Position numbers and translations under genes: made by a program. DNA of 34,722 nucleotides from Alphaproteobacteria bacterium (GTDB lineage: Bacteria > Pseudomonadota > Alphaproteobacteria > UBA8366): NCBI GenBank assembly GCA_029861675.1, contig JAOTYV010000009.1:1-34722 (forward strand), given 5' to 3'. A model generated the notes under the pieces. The model saw only the letters and a list, made by a program, of their open reading frames with translations, was not told the DNA's origin and did no database searches. Positions 7,641 to 15,765 of the stretch are shown piece by piece (position 1 is the first letter of the stretch; each line of letters starts with the position of its first letter).

Positions 7641-8666
7641 GTGAGCGACATTCAATTCGGGTTGATGATACGCGGCCAGTTTCCGCAAGAGGAGGACATG
7701 CGCGTGCGGTTTGACGAAATGGTCGAACAGGTGCGCCTGATCGACCGGCTCGGTTTCGCGTCGCTCACCAAGGGTATGCACTATTCCTCTCACCCGTTGC
7801 AGTCCTTCAACCAGCTGGTGTTTCATTCGCGCATGGCGGCGGAATCGTCGAACCTCCGGCTGAATTTCGGGATCATCCTGCTCTCGCTACACAAGCCCCT
7901 GGATATCGCCGAGCAGTTGGCGTCGCTCGACGTCATGTCCGGCGGGCGCGTCATCTTCGGAGCGGCGTTGGGGTATCGCGAAGTCGAGTTGGCGGCCTTC
8001 GGCGTTCAGCGCAAACAGATTGTCCGCCGGTTCACGGAAAATATCGAGGCGATCAAGCGTCTCTGGACCGAGGACACGGTATCCATGAAGGGGTCATTTT
8101 TCGAACTCCTGGACGCCAATGTGTCGGTGAAGCCGATACAGACGCCGCATCCTCCGGTCTGGATCGGCGCCAACGCGGACCCGGCGATCGAGCGCGCGGC
8201 GCGGATTGGCGATTGCTGGTACGTCAATCCCCACAACCGGATGGATACGATTCAGCATCAGGTCGATGTCTACAAACGCGCCCTGGACGCGGCCGGCAAA
8301 CCGTTTCCGAAGGAATTTCCCGGGCGGCGCGAATGCTTCGTCGCCGGATCGCGGGACGAGGCCATTCGCCTGTGCCGGCCCTATCTCGCCAAAAAATACG
8401 AGGTCTACCATTCCTGGGGGCAGGACAAGGTGATGCCGGATGGGGACAACGATCTGGGGCTCGATTTCGACGAACTAATAAAGGACCGGTTCTTCCTCGG
8501 CGGACCCGACGAGGTCGCGGAACAGATTATTGCATACACGAAACAAACCGGGATCAATCATCACGTGCTGAGTTGCCAGTGGCCCGGCATGCCGCAGAAC
8601 ATGGTGTTGGATACGCTGCAGTTGTTGGCCGAGGAGGTATTCCCCCGGGTCCGCCAGGGCATGTGA
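7641..8666 (+). CDS. LLM-class (luciferase-like) flavin-dependent oxidoreductase (341 aa)
   Basis: This is a second luciferase-like FMN-dependent monooxygenase, not closely similar to the one at 968. Family signs are DIQFGLMIRGQFP at the N-terminus, EQLASLDVMSGGRVIFGAALGY (about 90-111) and HPPVWIGANADPAIERAAR (about 170-188). The proposed start is GTG 7641, with a GGGGAGA-type Shine-Dalgarno at 7628-7634; an in-frame ATG at 7614 is the alternative. The gene stands alone between the caspase remnant and a convergent GMC oxidoreductase gene. It is cytoplasmic. The substrate is unknown, and it needs a flavin reductase that is not seen here. Confidence 0.9.
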   Translation: MSDIQFGLMIRGQFPQEEDMRVRFDEMVEQVRLIDRLGFASLTKGMHYSSHPLQSFNQLVFHSRMAAESSNLRLNFGIILLSLHKPLDIAEQLASLDVMSGGRVIFGAALGYREVELAAFGVQRKQIVRRFTENIEAIKRLWTEDTVSMKGSFFELLDANVSVKPIQTPHPPVWIGANADPAIERAARIGDCWYVNPHNRMDTIQHQVDVYKRALDAAGKPFPKEFPGRRECFVAGSRDEAIRLCRPYLAKKYEVYHSWGQDKVMPDGDNDLGLDFDELIKDRFFLGGPDEVAEQIIAYTKQTGINHHVLSCQWPGMPQNMVLDTLQLLAEEVFPRVRQGM

Positions 8667-8673
8667 GGTTCGA

Positions 8674-8693
8674 ATTGGGAACAAGATTCCAAT
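8674..8693. terminator. Weak hairpin between convergent genes
   Basis: ATTGG(G)AA and TTCCAAT form a 7-bp stem with one bulge around a 5-nt loop. It starts 8 bp after the stop of the flavin monooxygenase, in the 53-bp gap to a convergent gene. It has no T-tract. The position suggests a terminator, but the structure is marginal. Confidence 0.25.
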
Positions 8694-8719
8694 ACGACTG
8701 AATCGGTGACCAATGCGCG

Positions 8720-10336
8720 TTATGCTGTGCCCGCGTTGCGGCCCCGAATAAGGTCGGCGCCCTTTTCCGCAATGGCGATTGTGGCGGCGAATGTGTTCGC
8801 GGAGGGCAGCATCGGCATGATCGACGCATCGACGACACGCAGGTTCTGCACCCCGTGAACCCGGAGCGCATCATCCACGACAGCGCGCTCGTCGGCCGCC
8901 GGCCCCATGCGGCAGGTGCCTACCAGGTGATACCCTGTATTGCCGCGCCGGCGCGCAAAATCGAGCAGTTCGTCATCCGTGCTGACATCTGCGCCGGGCA
9001 GCGTTTCGGTCTCGAAATACCGGGCAAGTTCGGGACGGTTCATCAACGCGCGCGCAAGCCGCAATCCGGCCAGGGTGATTCGCCGGTCCGCTTCGGCGGC
9101 CAGGTAGTTGGGTTGTACGACGGGCGCATCGGCCGGATCGCGCGAGATGGCGCGCACATAACCGGCGCTTTCGGGGCGCGGCTGCGCCGCGCCGCAGGTC
9201 ATGCCCGGGTGATCGTCGAGGACATAGATGCGCCCGTCCCGATAACTGCCGGGCGTGAACAGGATCCGCAGATCGCTATCATCGAGATCGGGATGGGATT
9301 TGCCGTGCACGAACGCGATGGTGGGACAGATCGCGAGCACGCTGGGTTTGCCGCGCGCCCATTTCGCGATTTCCAGGGGCAGCCGCGGCCAGCGTGCGTA
9401 TTCGTTGATCGTGCGCACGTTTCGCGCGCGCGCCGTCATGCGGACCGAGTAATGGTCGCGCAGGTTCTCCCCGACACCGGTCAACTCGGCGCGGATAGGC
9501 ACGCCAATGTCGTTCAACAACGGCGCGGGGCCGATCCCCGAAATCTGCAGCAGCTTGGGCGAATTGACGGCGCCCGCGCTCAAAACGACTTCGCGCCGCG
9601 CATGGACCACATGCTCAACGCCCGCCCTGTCGCGATAGCGCACGCCGGTCGCCCTGCCCCCATCCAAGACGATCTCCACGACCTGGGCGCCCGTGCGCAG
9701 CGACGTCGAACGCCGGCGTAACGCCGGCCGCAAGAACGCCTTCGCGGCACTGACCCGCTTGCCTTCGTGAATGTATCGCTGAAAATATCCCGCGCCGAAT
9801 TGGCGGCCCGCGTTGTAATCCGGAATGCGCGGAATGCCCATCCCCCCGGCGGCGTCGAGGAACGCCTCGGCGAGCGGATTGATCCAATCGAGGTCGGTAA
9901 TGGGCAATTCCCCGGTTCGCCCGCGATAGCGGTCGTCGCCGGGGCCCAGGCGTCGTTCGGAACGCTTGAAGTACGGCAACAGGTCGTCGAACCCCCAGCC
10001 GCGATTGCCCATCTGCGCCCAGGTATCGAAGTCCGCCGACTGGCCGCGGTTGTACACCATGCCGTTGATCGAACTCGAACCGCCCAGCACCTTGCCTTGA
10101 GGCACCGCGACCGAGCGCCCGTCGAGCGCTTCCGAGGGCTCGGTCACGAACGGCCAAACGAACCGGTCGCCATAGAGCGTTTTTACAAATCCGGCCGGTA
10201 TGGAAATGAACGGGTGCCGGTCTTTCCCCCCGGCCTCCAGCACGCACACGCTCGACGCTTCGTCTTCCGTCAAGCGATTGGTCAGCACACAACCCGCCGC
10301 ACCGGCTCCGACCACGACGTAGTCGAATGTTTCCAT
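8720..10336 (-). CDS. GMC-family FAD oxidoreductase (choline dehydrogenase-like, 538 aa)
   Basis: This is a flavoprotein of the glucose-methanol-choline family oxidising an alcohol group to an aldehyde or ketone. The dinucleotide-binding motif VVVGAGAAGCVLTNRL is at about 7-22. The GMC signatures are GKVLGGSSSINGMVYNRG (about 80-97) and AVNSPKLLQISGIGP (about 257-271). The catalytic pair is His470 (GYHLVGTCRMG) and Asn514 (PSANTFA). The length matches the family. It lies 64 bp downstream of the aminotransferase gene on the same strand, so it may be cotranscribed. No signal peptide is evident. Being a choline dehydrogenase is only one possibility; many paralogues act on polyethylene glycol, aliphatic or aromatic alcohols. 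Confidence 0.94.
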   Translation of the reverse strand: METFDYVVVGAGAAGCVLTNRLTEDEASSVCVLEAGGKDRHPFISIPAGFVKTLYGDRFVWPFVTEPSEALDGRSVAVPQGKVLGGSSSINGMVYNRGQSADFDTWAQMGNRGWGFDDLLPYFKRSERRLGPGDDRYRGRTGELPITDLDWINPLAEAFLDAAGGMGIPRIPDYNAGRQFGAGYFQRYIHEGKRVSAAKAFLRPALRRRSTSLRTGAQVVEIVLDGGRATGVRYRDRAGVEHVVHARREVVLSAGAVNSPKLLQISGIGPAPLLNDIGVPIRAELTGVGENLRDHYSVRMTARARNVRTINEYARWPRLPLEIAKWARGKPSVLAICPTIAFVHGKSHPDLDDSDLRILFTPGSYRDGRIYVLDDHPGMTCGAAQPRPESAGYVRAISRDPADAPVVQPNYLAAEADRRITLAGLRLARALMNRPELARYFETETLPGADVSTDDELLDFARRRGNTGYHLVGTCRMGPAADERAVVDDALRVHGVQNLRVVDASIMPMLPSANTFAATIAIAEKGADLIRGRNAGTA

Positions 10337-10400
10337 CCTCGATATTTCCTATTGAAGCGTGAACCGTTCAGCCAAGGCGAACCGTGTCTGTTTTCCCAAC

Positions 10401-11603
10401 TCAGCGCAGCGCGGCGCAGGCCTGCTGGATCAAATCCCCGCCGCGGATCAGGTCTTCTTCCGGCGCGACGAAACTGGCTCGGAAATACGGCGACAGGCCG
10501 TAGGCCACCCCCTGCACAATGGCGACGCCGACGGAATCCAGCAGGTACATGGTGAAGTCGGTATCGTTTTCGATCACCTTGCCGTCGGGTGTGCGCTTAC
10601 CGAGCGTGCCGGCGCACGAGCAAAAGATATACATGGCGCCTTCCGGCAGGTCGCAATTCAGACCTTCCGCCCCGCTCAATTTCTCGAACAGCATGTCGCG
10701 CCGCCGTTGCAAATTGGCGGTACGTTCACGGACGAATTCCTGCGGCCCCGTGAGCGCGGCCACCGCCGCCCCCTGGCTTACCGGGCTGATGCCCGACGTG
10801 CTCTGCGACTGCATCTTCGACATATTGCTGATGATTTCCTTCGGCCCGCCCGCGAAGCCGACCCGCCATCCGGTCATCGAATACGCCTTCGAGACACCGT
10901 TGCAGGTCACCGTCCGGTCATACAGACGCGGCTCGATCTGCGCGAAAGTCGAGAATTCGCGGCCGTCATAGAGCAAATGTTCGTACACGTCGTCGGTCAG
11001 GATATGGACATGCGGATGCTTCAGCAGCACCTCCGACAACGCTTTCAATTCGGCGGGCGAATAGGTCGCGCCGGTCGGGTTGCTGGGCGAGCTGAACATC
11101 AGCCACTTCGTCTTGTCGGTGATCGCCTCCTCCAATTGTTCGGGACGCATCTTGAACAGGTTGTTCTGGCCGCATTGCACGACCACCGGCGTACCGCCGG
11201 CAAGCAGCACCATATCGGGATAGGAGGTCCAGTACGGCGCCGGGATGATCACCTCGTCGCCGGCGCCCACCGTCGCCATCAGGGCGTTGAACAGCACCTG
11301 CTTGGTCCCGGCGCCGACGGCGATTTGATCGAGCCCGTATTCCAGCCCGTTGTCGCGACGGAATTTCAACTGCGCGGCCTCGCGCATCGGCTGGAGGCCG
11401 TTGATCGGCGTGTAGCGGATCTCGTTCCGCCGCATCACTTCGATCGCCGCTTCCTTGGCGTGATCCGGCGTCGGGAAGTCCGGCTCGCCCGCCGTCAGCT
11501 TGACGATGTCCCGGCCTTCGGCCTGCAACTCGCGGACCCGCAACGAAGCGATCTGGCTCGGCGACGGTTTGAAGCGGCTCATGCGCGGTGCGAAAAAATC
11601 CAT
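10401..11603 (-). CDS. Class I pyridoxal-phosphate aminotransferase (aspartate-type, 400 aa)
   Basis: This is a fold-type I PLP enzyme transferring amino groups between an amino acid and a 2-oxo acid. The Schiff-base lysine is Lys239 in NGVSKAYSMTGWRVGFA. Asn175 lies in SSPSNPTGA, and the Asp/Tyr pair at about 204-207 (TDDVY) contacts the cofactor. The sequence is of the subgroup Igamma aspartate/prephenate aminotransferase kind common in Alphaproteobacteria. ATG 11603 is preceded (on the - strand) by AAGGAG at suitable spacing. It is divergent from the RidA-TenA pair and upstream of the GMC oxidoreductase. The adjacent RidA could remove reactive enamine/imine by-products of PLP enzymes. Whether this is the housekeeping enzyme or a pathway-specific one cannot be told. 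Confidence 0.92.
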   Translation of the reverse strand: MDFFAPRMSRFKPSPSQIASLRVRELQAEGRDIVKLTAGEPDFPTPDHAKEAAIEVMRRNEIRYTPINGLQPMREAAQLKFRRDNGLEYGLDQIAVGAGTKQVLFNALMATVGAGDEVIIPAPYWTSYPDMVLLAGGTPVVVQCGQNNLFKMRPEQLEEAITDKTKWLMFSSPSNPTGATYSPAELKALSEVLLKHPHVHILTDDVYEHLLYDGREFSTFAQIEPRLYDRTVTCNGVSKAYSMTGWRVGFAGGPKEIISNMSKMQSQSTSGISPVSQGAAVAALTGPQEFVRERTANLQRRRDMLFEKLSGAEGLNCDLPEGAMYIFCSCAGTLGKRTPDGKVIENDTDFTMYLLDSVGVAIVQGVAYGLSPYFRASFVAPEEDLIRGGDLIQQACAALR

Positions 11604-11629
11604 TCGCGTTTTCTCCTTGTCAGACGGGT

Positions 11630-11644
11630 ATTCGACCGTCGAAT
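11630..11644. promoter_or_regulatory. 15-bp palindrome in the aminotransferase/RidA divergent promoter region
   Basis: ATTCGAC-C-GTCGAAT is a perfect inverted repeat with a single central base. It sits 27 bp upstream of the aminotransferase start and 128 bp upstream of the RidA start, within the 168-bp divergent spacer. Size and location suit a repressor or activator dimer site. No regulator gene is in the window to pair with it. Confidence 0.4.
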
Positions 11645-11771
11645 TTCATCTCCGCTTCCGGCTACGGCGCGCGGACGGCGTTGTCATCATATGCGGAATT
11701 GGTTCGACGACGCTATTACGCGATGATCGTCAATTATCGGTTCAATGTCGAATGTATGGATGGAGGCACTT

Positions 11772-12233
11772 ATGAGCGTTGAAGCAAAACTGACCGAACT
11801 CGGAATCGAATTGCCGGCGCCGCCCAAGCCGGCCGGTAATTACGTCGGCGGCGTGCAGGTGGGCAATATATTGTTCATGTCGGGCTGCGGGCCGAGCCTG
11901 CCGGACGGCGGTTCCATCACCGGCAAGGTCGGCGGCGATCTGAGCGTCGAGGACGGCTACGGCGCGGCGCGTCAGGTCGGTATCAACATGCTGGCGAACA
12001 TAAAGGCGCAGATCGGCAACCTCGATCGGGTCAAACGCGTCGTCAAGGTGCTCGGTATGGTCAATGCGAACCCCGACTTCAAGGAGCACCCGAAAGTCAT
12101 CAACGGCTTTTCCGACCTCATGGTGGAAGTCTTCGGCGACAACGGGCGCGGCGGCCGCTCCGCCGTGGGCATGGGATCATTGCCCTTCCAAATCGCCGTC
12201 GAGGTGGAAATGATTTTGGAAATCGGCGATTGA
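11772..12233 (+). CDS. RidA (YjgF/YER057c/UK114) family protein (153 aa)
   Basis: Members of this family hydrolyse reactive enamine/imine intermediates made by PLP enzymes or take part in specific catabolic steps. The conserved arginine is visible in GRSAVGMGSLPFQIAVEVEMI near the C-terminus (about 126-146), and FMSGCGP is near residue 34-40. At 153 residues it belongs to the longer subgroup, not the 128-residue archetype. ATG 11772 has a GGAGG Shine-Dalgarno five bases upstream, so the in-frame codons upstream at 11745 and 11760 are rejected. The stop overlaps a TTG that is in frame with the next gene, and that gene's ATG is 27 bp on, so RidA and TenA are surely one transcript. Confidence 0.9.
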   Translation: MSVEAKLTELGIELPAPPKPAGNYVGGVQVGNILFMSGCGPSLPDGGSITGKVGGDLSVEDGYGAARQVGINMLANIKAQIGNLDRVKRVVKVLGMVNANPDFKEHPKVINGFSDLMVEVFGDNGRGGRSAVGMGSLPFQIAVEVEMILEIGD

Positions 12234-12259
12234 CGCCGGCAGGTCGGGACACGCACCCC

Positions 12260-12931
12260 ATGACGACATTCAGCAAGCGGGCGTGGCGCGCGACGGAGCC
12301 GCTCTACCGGCGAATTCTCGAGCTGCCGTTTAACCGGGAACTCGCCGCCGGCACGCTCGATCCGGAGCGGTTCCAATTCTATATGCTGCAGGACGCGCTC
12401 TATCTGGAGCAATACGCCCGCGCGCTGTCGGTGGCCTCGACCAAGGCGCCGGACCCGGATGCGGTGCAATTCTTCGCCCGTGCGGCGGAGCAGGCGCTGG
12501 TCGTCGAGCGCGCATTGCATGGCGGCTTTTTCGAAAAATTCGGCATCGACCCGCGCGACGCCGCCGCGGCCGAACCGTCCCCCACCTGTTACGGCTATAC
12601 CAATTTTCTGCTCGCGGTCGCCATGCGGGACAATTACGCGGACCTCGCCGCGGCGATCGTGCCGTGCTTCTGGATCTACTGGGAAGTCGGCAAGCACATC
12701 GCCGCCGAGGCGGCCGCCGACAATCCCTATCAGGCGTGGATCGATACTTATTCGGATCCGGGGTTCGGCGACGCGGTCGCAACGGCAATCGCACTCGCCG
12801 ACCGCGCGGCCGACGCCGCATCACCGGCGGGTCAGGCCGGCATGCTCGCCGCGTTCAAACGCTCAGCGCAATTCGAATGGATGTTCTGGGACAGCGCCTA
12901 CCGGTTGGAGGCATGGCCGGTTGCCATGTGA
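12260..12931 (+). CDS. TenA family protein (thiaminase II-like, 223 aa)
   Basis: This family forms all-helical homotetramers. Characterised members hydrolyse aminopyrimidine derivatives or thiamine in thiamine salvage; others have unknown substrates. Residues aligned to known catalytic positions are visible: Asp45 (LQDALYL), Tyr113 region (YGYTNFL), the nucleophilic Cys136 in IVPCFWIYWEVGKHI, and Glu206 near the C-terminus (FEWMFWD). This is the Cys-containing TenA_C type. ATG 12260 is chosen because homologues begin near this point; an upstream TTG (12230) overlapping the RidA stop is an alternative that would add ten residues. No other thiamine gene is near, so salvage versus a pathway-specific role remains open. 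Confidence 0.9.
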   Translation: MTTFSKRAWRATEPLYRRILELPFNRELAAGTLDPERFQFYMLQDALYLEQYARALSVASTKAPDPDAVQFFARAAEQALVVERALHGGFFEKFGIDPRDAAAAEPSPTCYGYTNFLLAVAMRDNYADLAAAIVPCFWIYWEVGKHIAAEAAADNPYQAWIDTYSDPGFGDAVATAIALADRAADAASPAGQAGMLAAFKRSAQFEWMFWDSAYRLEAWPVAM

Positions 12932-13015
12932 TCTCGGCTGTGCGGCCGCGCGAACGCATCTGTGGCGAATGTCGTCGCCGGACCGAAAAACACAGGGTGG
13001 TTGGGACGCGTCCGG

Positions 13016-15286
13016 CTACTTGAAAACCGTTTCGCGCTTGCCCAGCCGCAGGAACAGCGTTTCGCCGGTGGTCCACACGACGCCATCATTGTCGGTCACC
13101 GCGTAAACCTGTCCGTCCGCCGCGACGGCCAGCCCCTCCGGCTTAGCCGGCGTCCAACCCTTGAACGACCGCAGTGACGGAAGCAGGTCCAGCGCCAGCG
13201 TTTTCTTCACGACACGCGGCACGCCGCCGGGCGCCACGGTTTTCACACCGGCGGTATCGATTGTGTAAATCCGTTTCACCGCCGCGTCGGGGCCGCTCCG
13301 GTTATCCCGCTCGATGACGGCAAAGCGCCCCAAGCCGAGAACCGTGATTTCACTGAGGCCGACCCAGCCCCCCGCAGGACTTTCCGGTGAATCCAGTTTG
13401 TAATGCATCACGCCCCAGGCCTTGGCCGCCGGTGTGTAAACCAGGATTTTGGAATGGCCTTTCGGATCGTCTTTCCACCCACGCTGAACGGCGACAATGA
13501 CTTTCCCCCGATCGAGTGCCACCCCCTCCAACCCCGCGTTTCGCTTCCTGGCGTCGAGTGCCTTTGGAAGGCGGATCTTTTCGATCAACGCACCGTCGGC
13601 CCCCACATGGAGAAGGAGGCTCGGCCATTCCTTCTTTCTCTTCTTCCTTCGGCGCCCTTCGGACACCAGCCAGTGGGTTCCGTCGGCGGCGGTAGCGATC
13701 CCCTCCAAATCGAGGCGCTTCATTGGTTTGCCGTTCTCGGTCACTCGATGGCTGCCGGTGATGCGCGCGGGCGTCGCCGAAACGTCAATCGTGAAAATGT
13801 CGGCGGTGCCATAGGCGCCGTCATTCACCGCATAGAGGATGGACGGATCGCGGGGATGGGCGGACAAGCCGGAGAGCGCGCCCCAGCCGATGGGCGCGCC
13901 GCCCGCGCCAGCCACCGAAACGATATGCGGATAGGTCGCTCCTTCCGCGCCAAGCGCATAGATGCTGATCGTCGACCGCACGCCTTTCTTTGCCTTGTCC
14001 GCTTCCGCGGCGACGGCGAACAGGTCCCGGGACGGGATGGCAAGCATCCCTTCGGGCCGGGCGCCCGACGGCAGCACCTGCAGGAATTCCATTCGGCCGT
14101 TCGAACCGTTTTTTGCCGGGCGGTCTTCAAACACGGCAACCGCATTGGCGCGCTCCAATCCCACGAACACCAATCGGCGGCCGTTGAAGGTGCCGACGGC
14201 GATGCCTTCCGGCTCGGCCCCTTTCCTGTGCGATCGTTTTTCCGGGTAGTGACCGATGCTGACGGCGAGATGTTCGGTGGCGGCGCCGGAATCAAAGAGT
14301 ATCTCGCCTTCACGGCTGAATACCGTAAAACCCCGCGTGCCGCCCCGGTAATCGCCCTCATTGGCGATGGCAAACCGCCGATTATCCAGCCATGCAACCG
14401 TATCCGGTTCGCGGGCGACATTCGCCTTGCTGTCGGTCAGCGAGATGGTCTTGTCCTTGGTGGCATCAATCTGCGAAACGGTCGACGTTCCGGCGGAAAA
14501 ATCATTCACCAAGGTGCCGGTTGCCATGTCGACGATGGCGATATGGTTGTTCTCCTGCAAAGTGACGACCGCGAGCCCGGCCTTGTTGATTGCGACGTAT
14601 TCCGGCTCGGGGTCGCTGGGCGCGATGCGGGCAAGGCCCGTCAGATCGGTCCGCCGCACGGCGGTGCAGTTTACCGGCGTGGCCGATTTACCGAGTTGGA
14701 AACCTGCCAGGAAGCCCGCGGGGCGTTGCGGAATTCTTCCCCCGTTTCTATCCGGGTCACGCTGGTTCTCCACCGCGATCGCGATCCAATCCCCCTTCGG
14801 GCTGATGGCAACACTATCGGGCTGCCCCCGCACATCGCATTTCGCAATGACCGATTTTTTGGCTAGGTCGATCACGGCCAGATGGCCGCTCGGCAGGATG
14901 TAGCTCGCGGAGGTGTTTACCGCGGCATAGGCATAACCGCCGCGGACGGCGACGGATGTCGGCTCACCGCCAACGGGAATTCGACCGGCAGGCTTCGGAT
15001 TGCCGGGGTTGCGGATGTCGACGAGTCCGATAACGCTCCGCGCCGCATTCGTATAAAGCAATGTCATGCCGTCGCTGCTGGCAGCGATAATTTCCGCCAG
15101 GGTTTCCATTCTCCTATCCGTCCTGGCAGGGAGGTTCCGGTAAACCGAATAGGTCGACACGCGGGTAAATTTTTCGCGCGCATCCACCGGCGTATCGACG
15201 GCGACGCCAGTCATCAACACGAGAGCCAAAACAAAAGATCGGGAGACAGAATGTTGCAACGACAGCTCCAAGCAGTTCGATCTCAC
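13016..15286 (-). CDS. Exported beta-propeller / phytase-like esterase protein (756 aa)
   Basis: The N-terminus (RSFVLALVLMTGVAVDTPVDA) looks like a signal peptide with cleavage near residue 36, so the protein is probably periplasmic or secreted. Residues about 50-320 contain propeller-type repeats such as GLVDIRNPGNP, HLAVIDLAKKSV and HIAIVDMATGTLV (YVTN/surface-layer style). Residues about 480-750 fit the 'esterase-like activity of phytase' domain, with LDLEGIATAADGTHWLVSEG and GLEGVALDRGKVIVAV. Phosphoester or carboxyester hydrolysis is the likely role, but catalytic residues are not firmly recognised. It is convergent with TenA and divergent from the RND operon, and stands alone. A palindrome lies just upstream (15314-15328). 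Confidence 0.8.
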   Translation of the reverse strand: MRSNCLELSLQHSVSRSFVLALVLMTGVAVDTPVDAREKFTRVSTYSVYRNLPARTDRRMETLAEIIAASSDGMTLLYTNAARSVIGLVDIRNPGNPKPAGRIPVGGEPTSVAVRGGYAYAAVNTSASYILPSGHLAVIDLAKKSVIAKCDVRGQPDSVAISPKGDWIAIAVENQRDPDRNGGRIPQRPAGFLAGFQLGKSATPVNCTAVRRTDLTGLARIAPSDPEPEYVAINKAGLAVVTLQENNHIAIVDMATGTLVNDFSAGTSTVSQIDATKDKTISLTDSKANVAREPDTVAWLDNRRFAIANEGDYRGGTRGFTVFSREGEILFDSGAATEHLAVSIGHYPEKRSHRKGAEPEGIAVGTFNGRRLVFVGLERANAVAVFEDRPAKNGSNGRMEFLQVLPSGARPEGMLAIPSRDLFAVAAEADKAKKGVRSTISIYALGAEGATYPHIVSVAGAGGAPIGWGALSGLSAHPRDPSILYAVNDGAYGTADIFTIDVSATPARITGSHRVTENGKPMKRLDLEGIATAADGTHWLVSEGRRRKKRKKEWPSLLLHVGADGALIEKIRLPKALDARKRNAGLEGVALDRGKVIVAVQRGWKDDPKGHSKILVYTPAAKAWGVMHYKLDSPESPAGGWVGLSEITVLGLGRFAVIERDNRSGPDAAVKRIYTIDTAGVKTVAPGGVPRVVKKTLALDLLPSLRSFKGWTPAKPEGLAVAADGQVYAVTDNDGVVWTTGETLFLRLGKRETVFK

Positions 15287-15313
15287 ACAACTCTACGGCA
15301 CCGGCAACGGCAA

Positions 15314-15328
15314 TTCATCGACGATGAA
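15314..15328. promoter_or_regulatory. 15-bp palindrome upstream of the esterase-like gene
   Basis: TTCATCG-A-CGATGAA is a perfect inverted repeat with one central base, 28 bp upstream of the - strand start at 15286. A related half, TTTCATCGAT, recurs at 15338-15346. It could be an operator or a leader hairpin for the exported esterase-like protein. Confidence 0.3.
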
Positions 15329-15443
15329 CGGTGACAATTTCATCGATATAAAAAATATGGATTTACAATTATTCAAATTAAAAACGAACGACTCATATAA
15401 GCCGTTGATATACGGGATATTAAACGCGAAACCGAAATGCAAA

Positions 15444-15484
15444 TTGGGGGTGACTGTACCCTAAAGTGGTACGCTCACCCCCAA
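15444..15484. repeat. 41-bp interrupted palindrome
   Basis: The outer arms TTGGGGGTGA (15444-15453) and TCACCCCCAA (15475-15484) pair perfectly over 10 bp. The inner arms GTACC (15456-15460) and GGTAC (15468-15472) pair over 5 bp around a 7-nt loop, with a 2x2 mismatch between the two stems. No T-tract follows, and it lies between divergent promoters where a terminator is not expected. A REP/MITE-like element or a structured regulatory site fits better. Confidence 0.5.
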
Positions 15485-15512
15485 TGAATGCACGAGAAGC
15501 CATCGGGAGAGG

Positions 15513-15542
15513 TTGACGACTTTCAATTTAGACGGCGAGAAT
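15513..15542 (+). promoter_or_regulatory. Candidate promoter for the RND operon
   Basis: TTGACG (15513-15518) and GAGAAT (15537-15542) are spaced by 18 bp and resemble sigma70 elements (5/6 and 4/6 matches). If used, the transcript would carry a leader of about 250 nt containing the hairpin ladder before the ATG at 15800. A second TTGACG at 15587 has no good partner. Confidence 0.3.
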
Positions 15543-15597
15543 ATTTTTGCGAATTAGTCGCGTTCTGTCGTGTCCAAACTATGCGCTTGACGAAAAT

Positions 15598-15765
15598 GAA
15601 GCGCGTTTAAGACGCTCGATAGATTAAGAGGCGCCAAGAGGCGCTCGGACGAAAAAGAAGAATAAGCAGCGCCAAAATGCGTAAAAAGTTCGGCACCAAA
15701 AAGCGCCCGTAAAAATAAGAAGCGCCACGAGGCGCCCGAAAAAAAGAGGCGCCAAAAGGCGCTCG
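15598..15765 (+). repeat. Ladder of short hairpin repeats in the RND operon leader
   Basis: The sequence carries degenerate copies of a unit like AAGAGGCGCCAARAGGCGCTCG. Three copies contain a perfect stem GCGCC-N4-GGCGC: 15631-15644 (loop AAGA), 15722-15735 (loop ACGA) and 15749-15762 (loop AAAA). Three decayed copies lie at about 15598-15617, 15667-15686 and 15691-15709. The last two perfect hairpins are 27 nt apart, and the last ends 37 nt before the RND start codon. The copies fall in different reading frames, so the conserved property is the hairpin, not a peptide. Confidence 0.6.

Noticed and set aside
10359..11726. Long + strand open frame (455 codons) opposite the aminotransferase gene
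   Set aside because: It is antisense to a strongly recognised enzyme, is Arg/His/Gly-rich and has no domain-like pattern; high GC makes such shadow frames common. Similar long antisense frames at 4650-5729, 8855-9721, 13403-14866, 16946-18136 and 22664-24133 were rejected for the same reason.
15626..15765. CRISPR array
   Set aside because: The units are short, degenerate and GC-palindromic with variable, very short spacers, and there are no cas genes.
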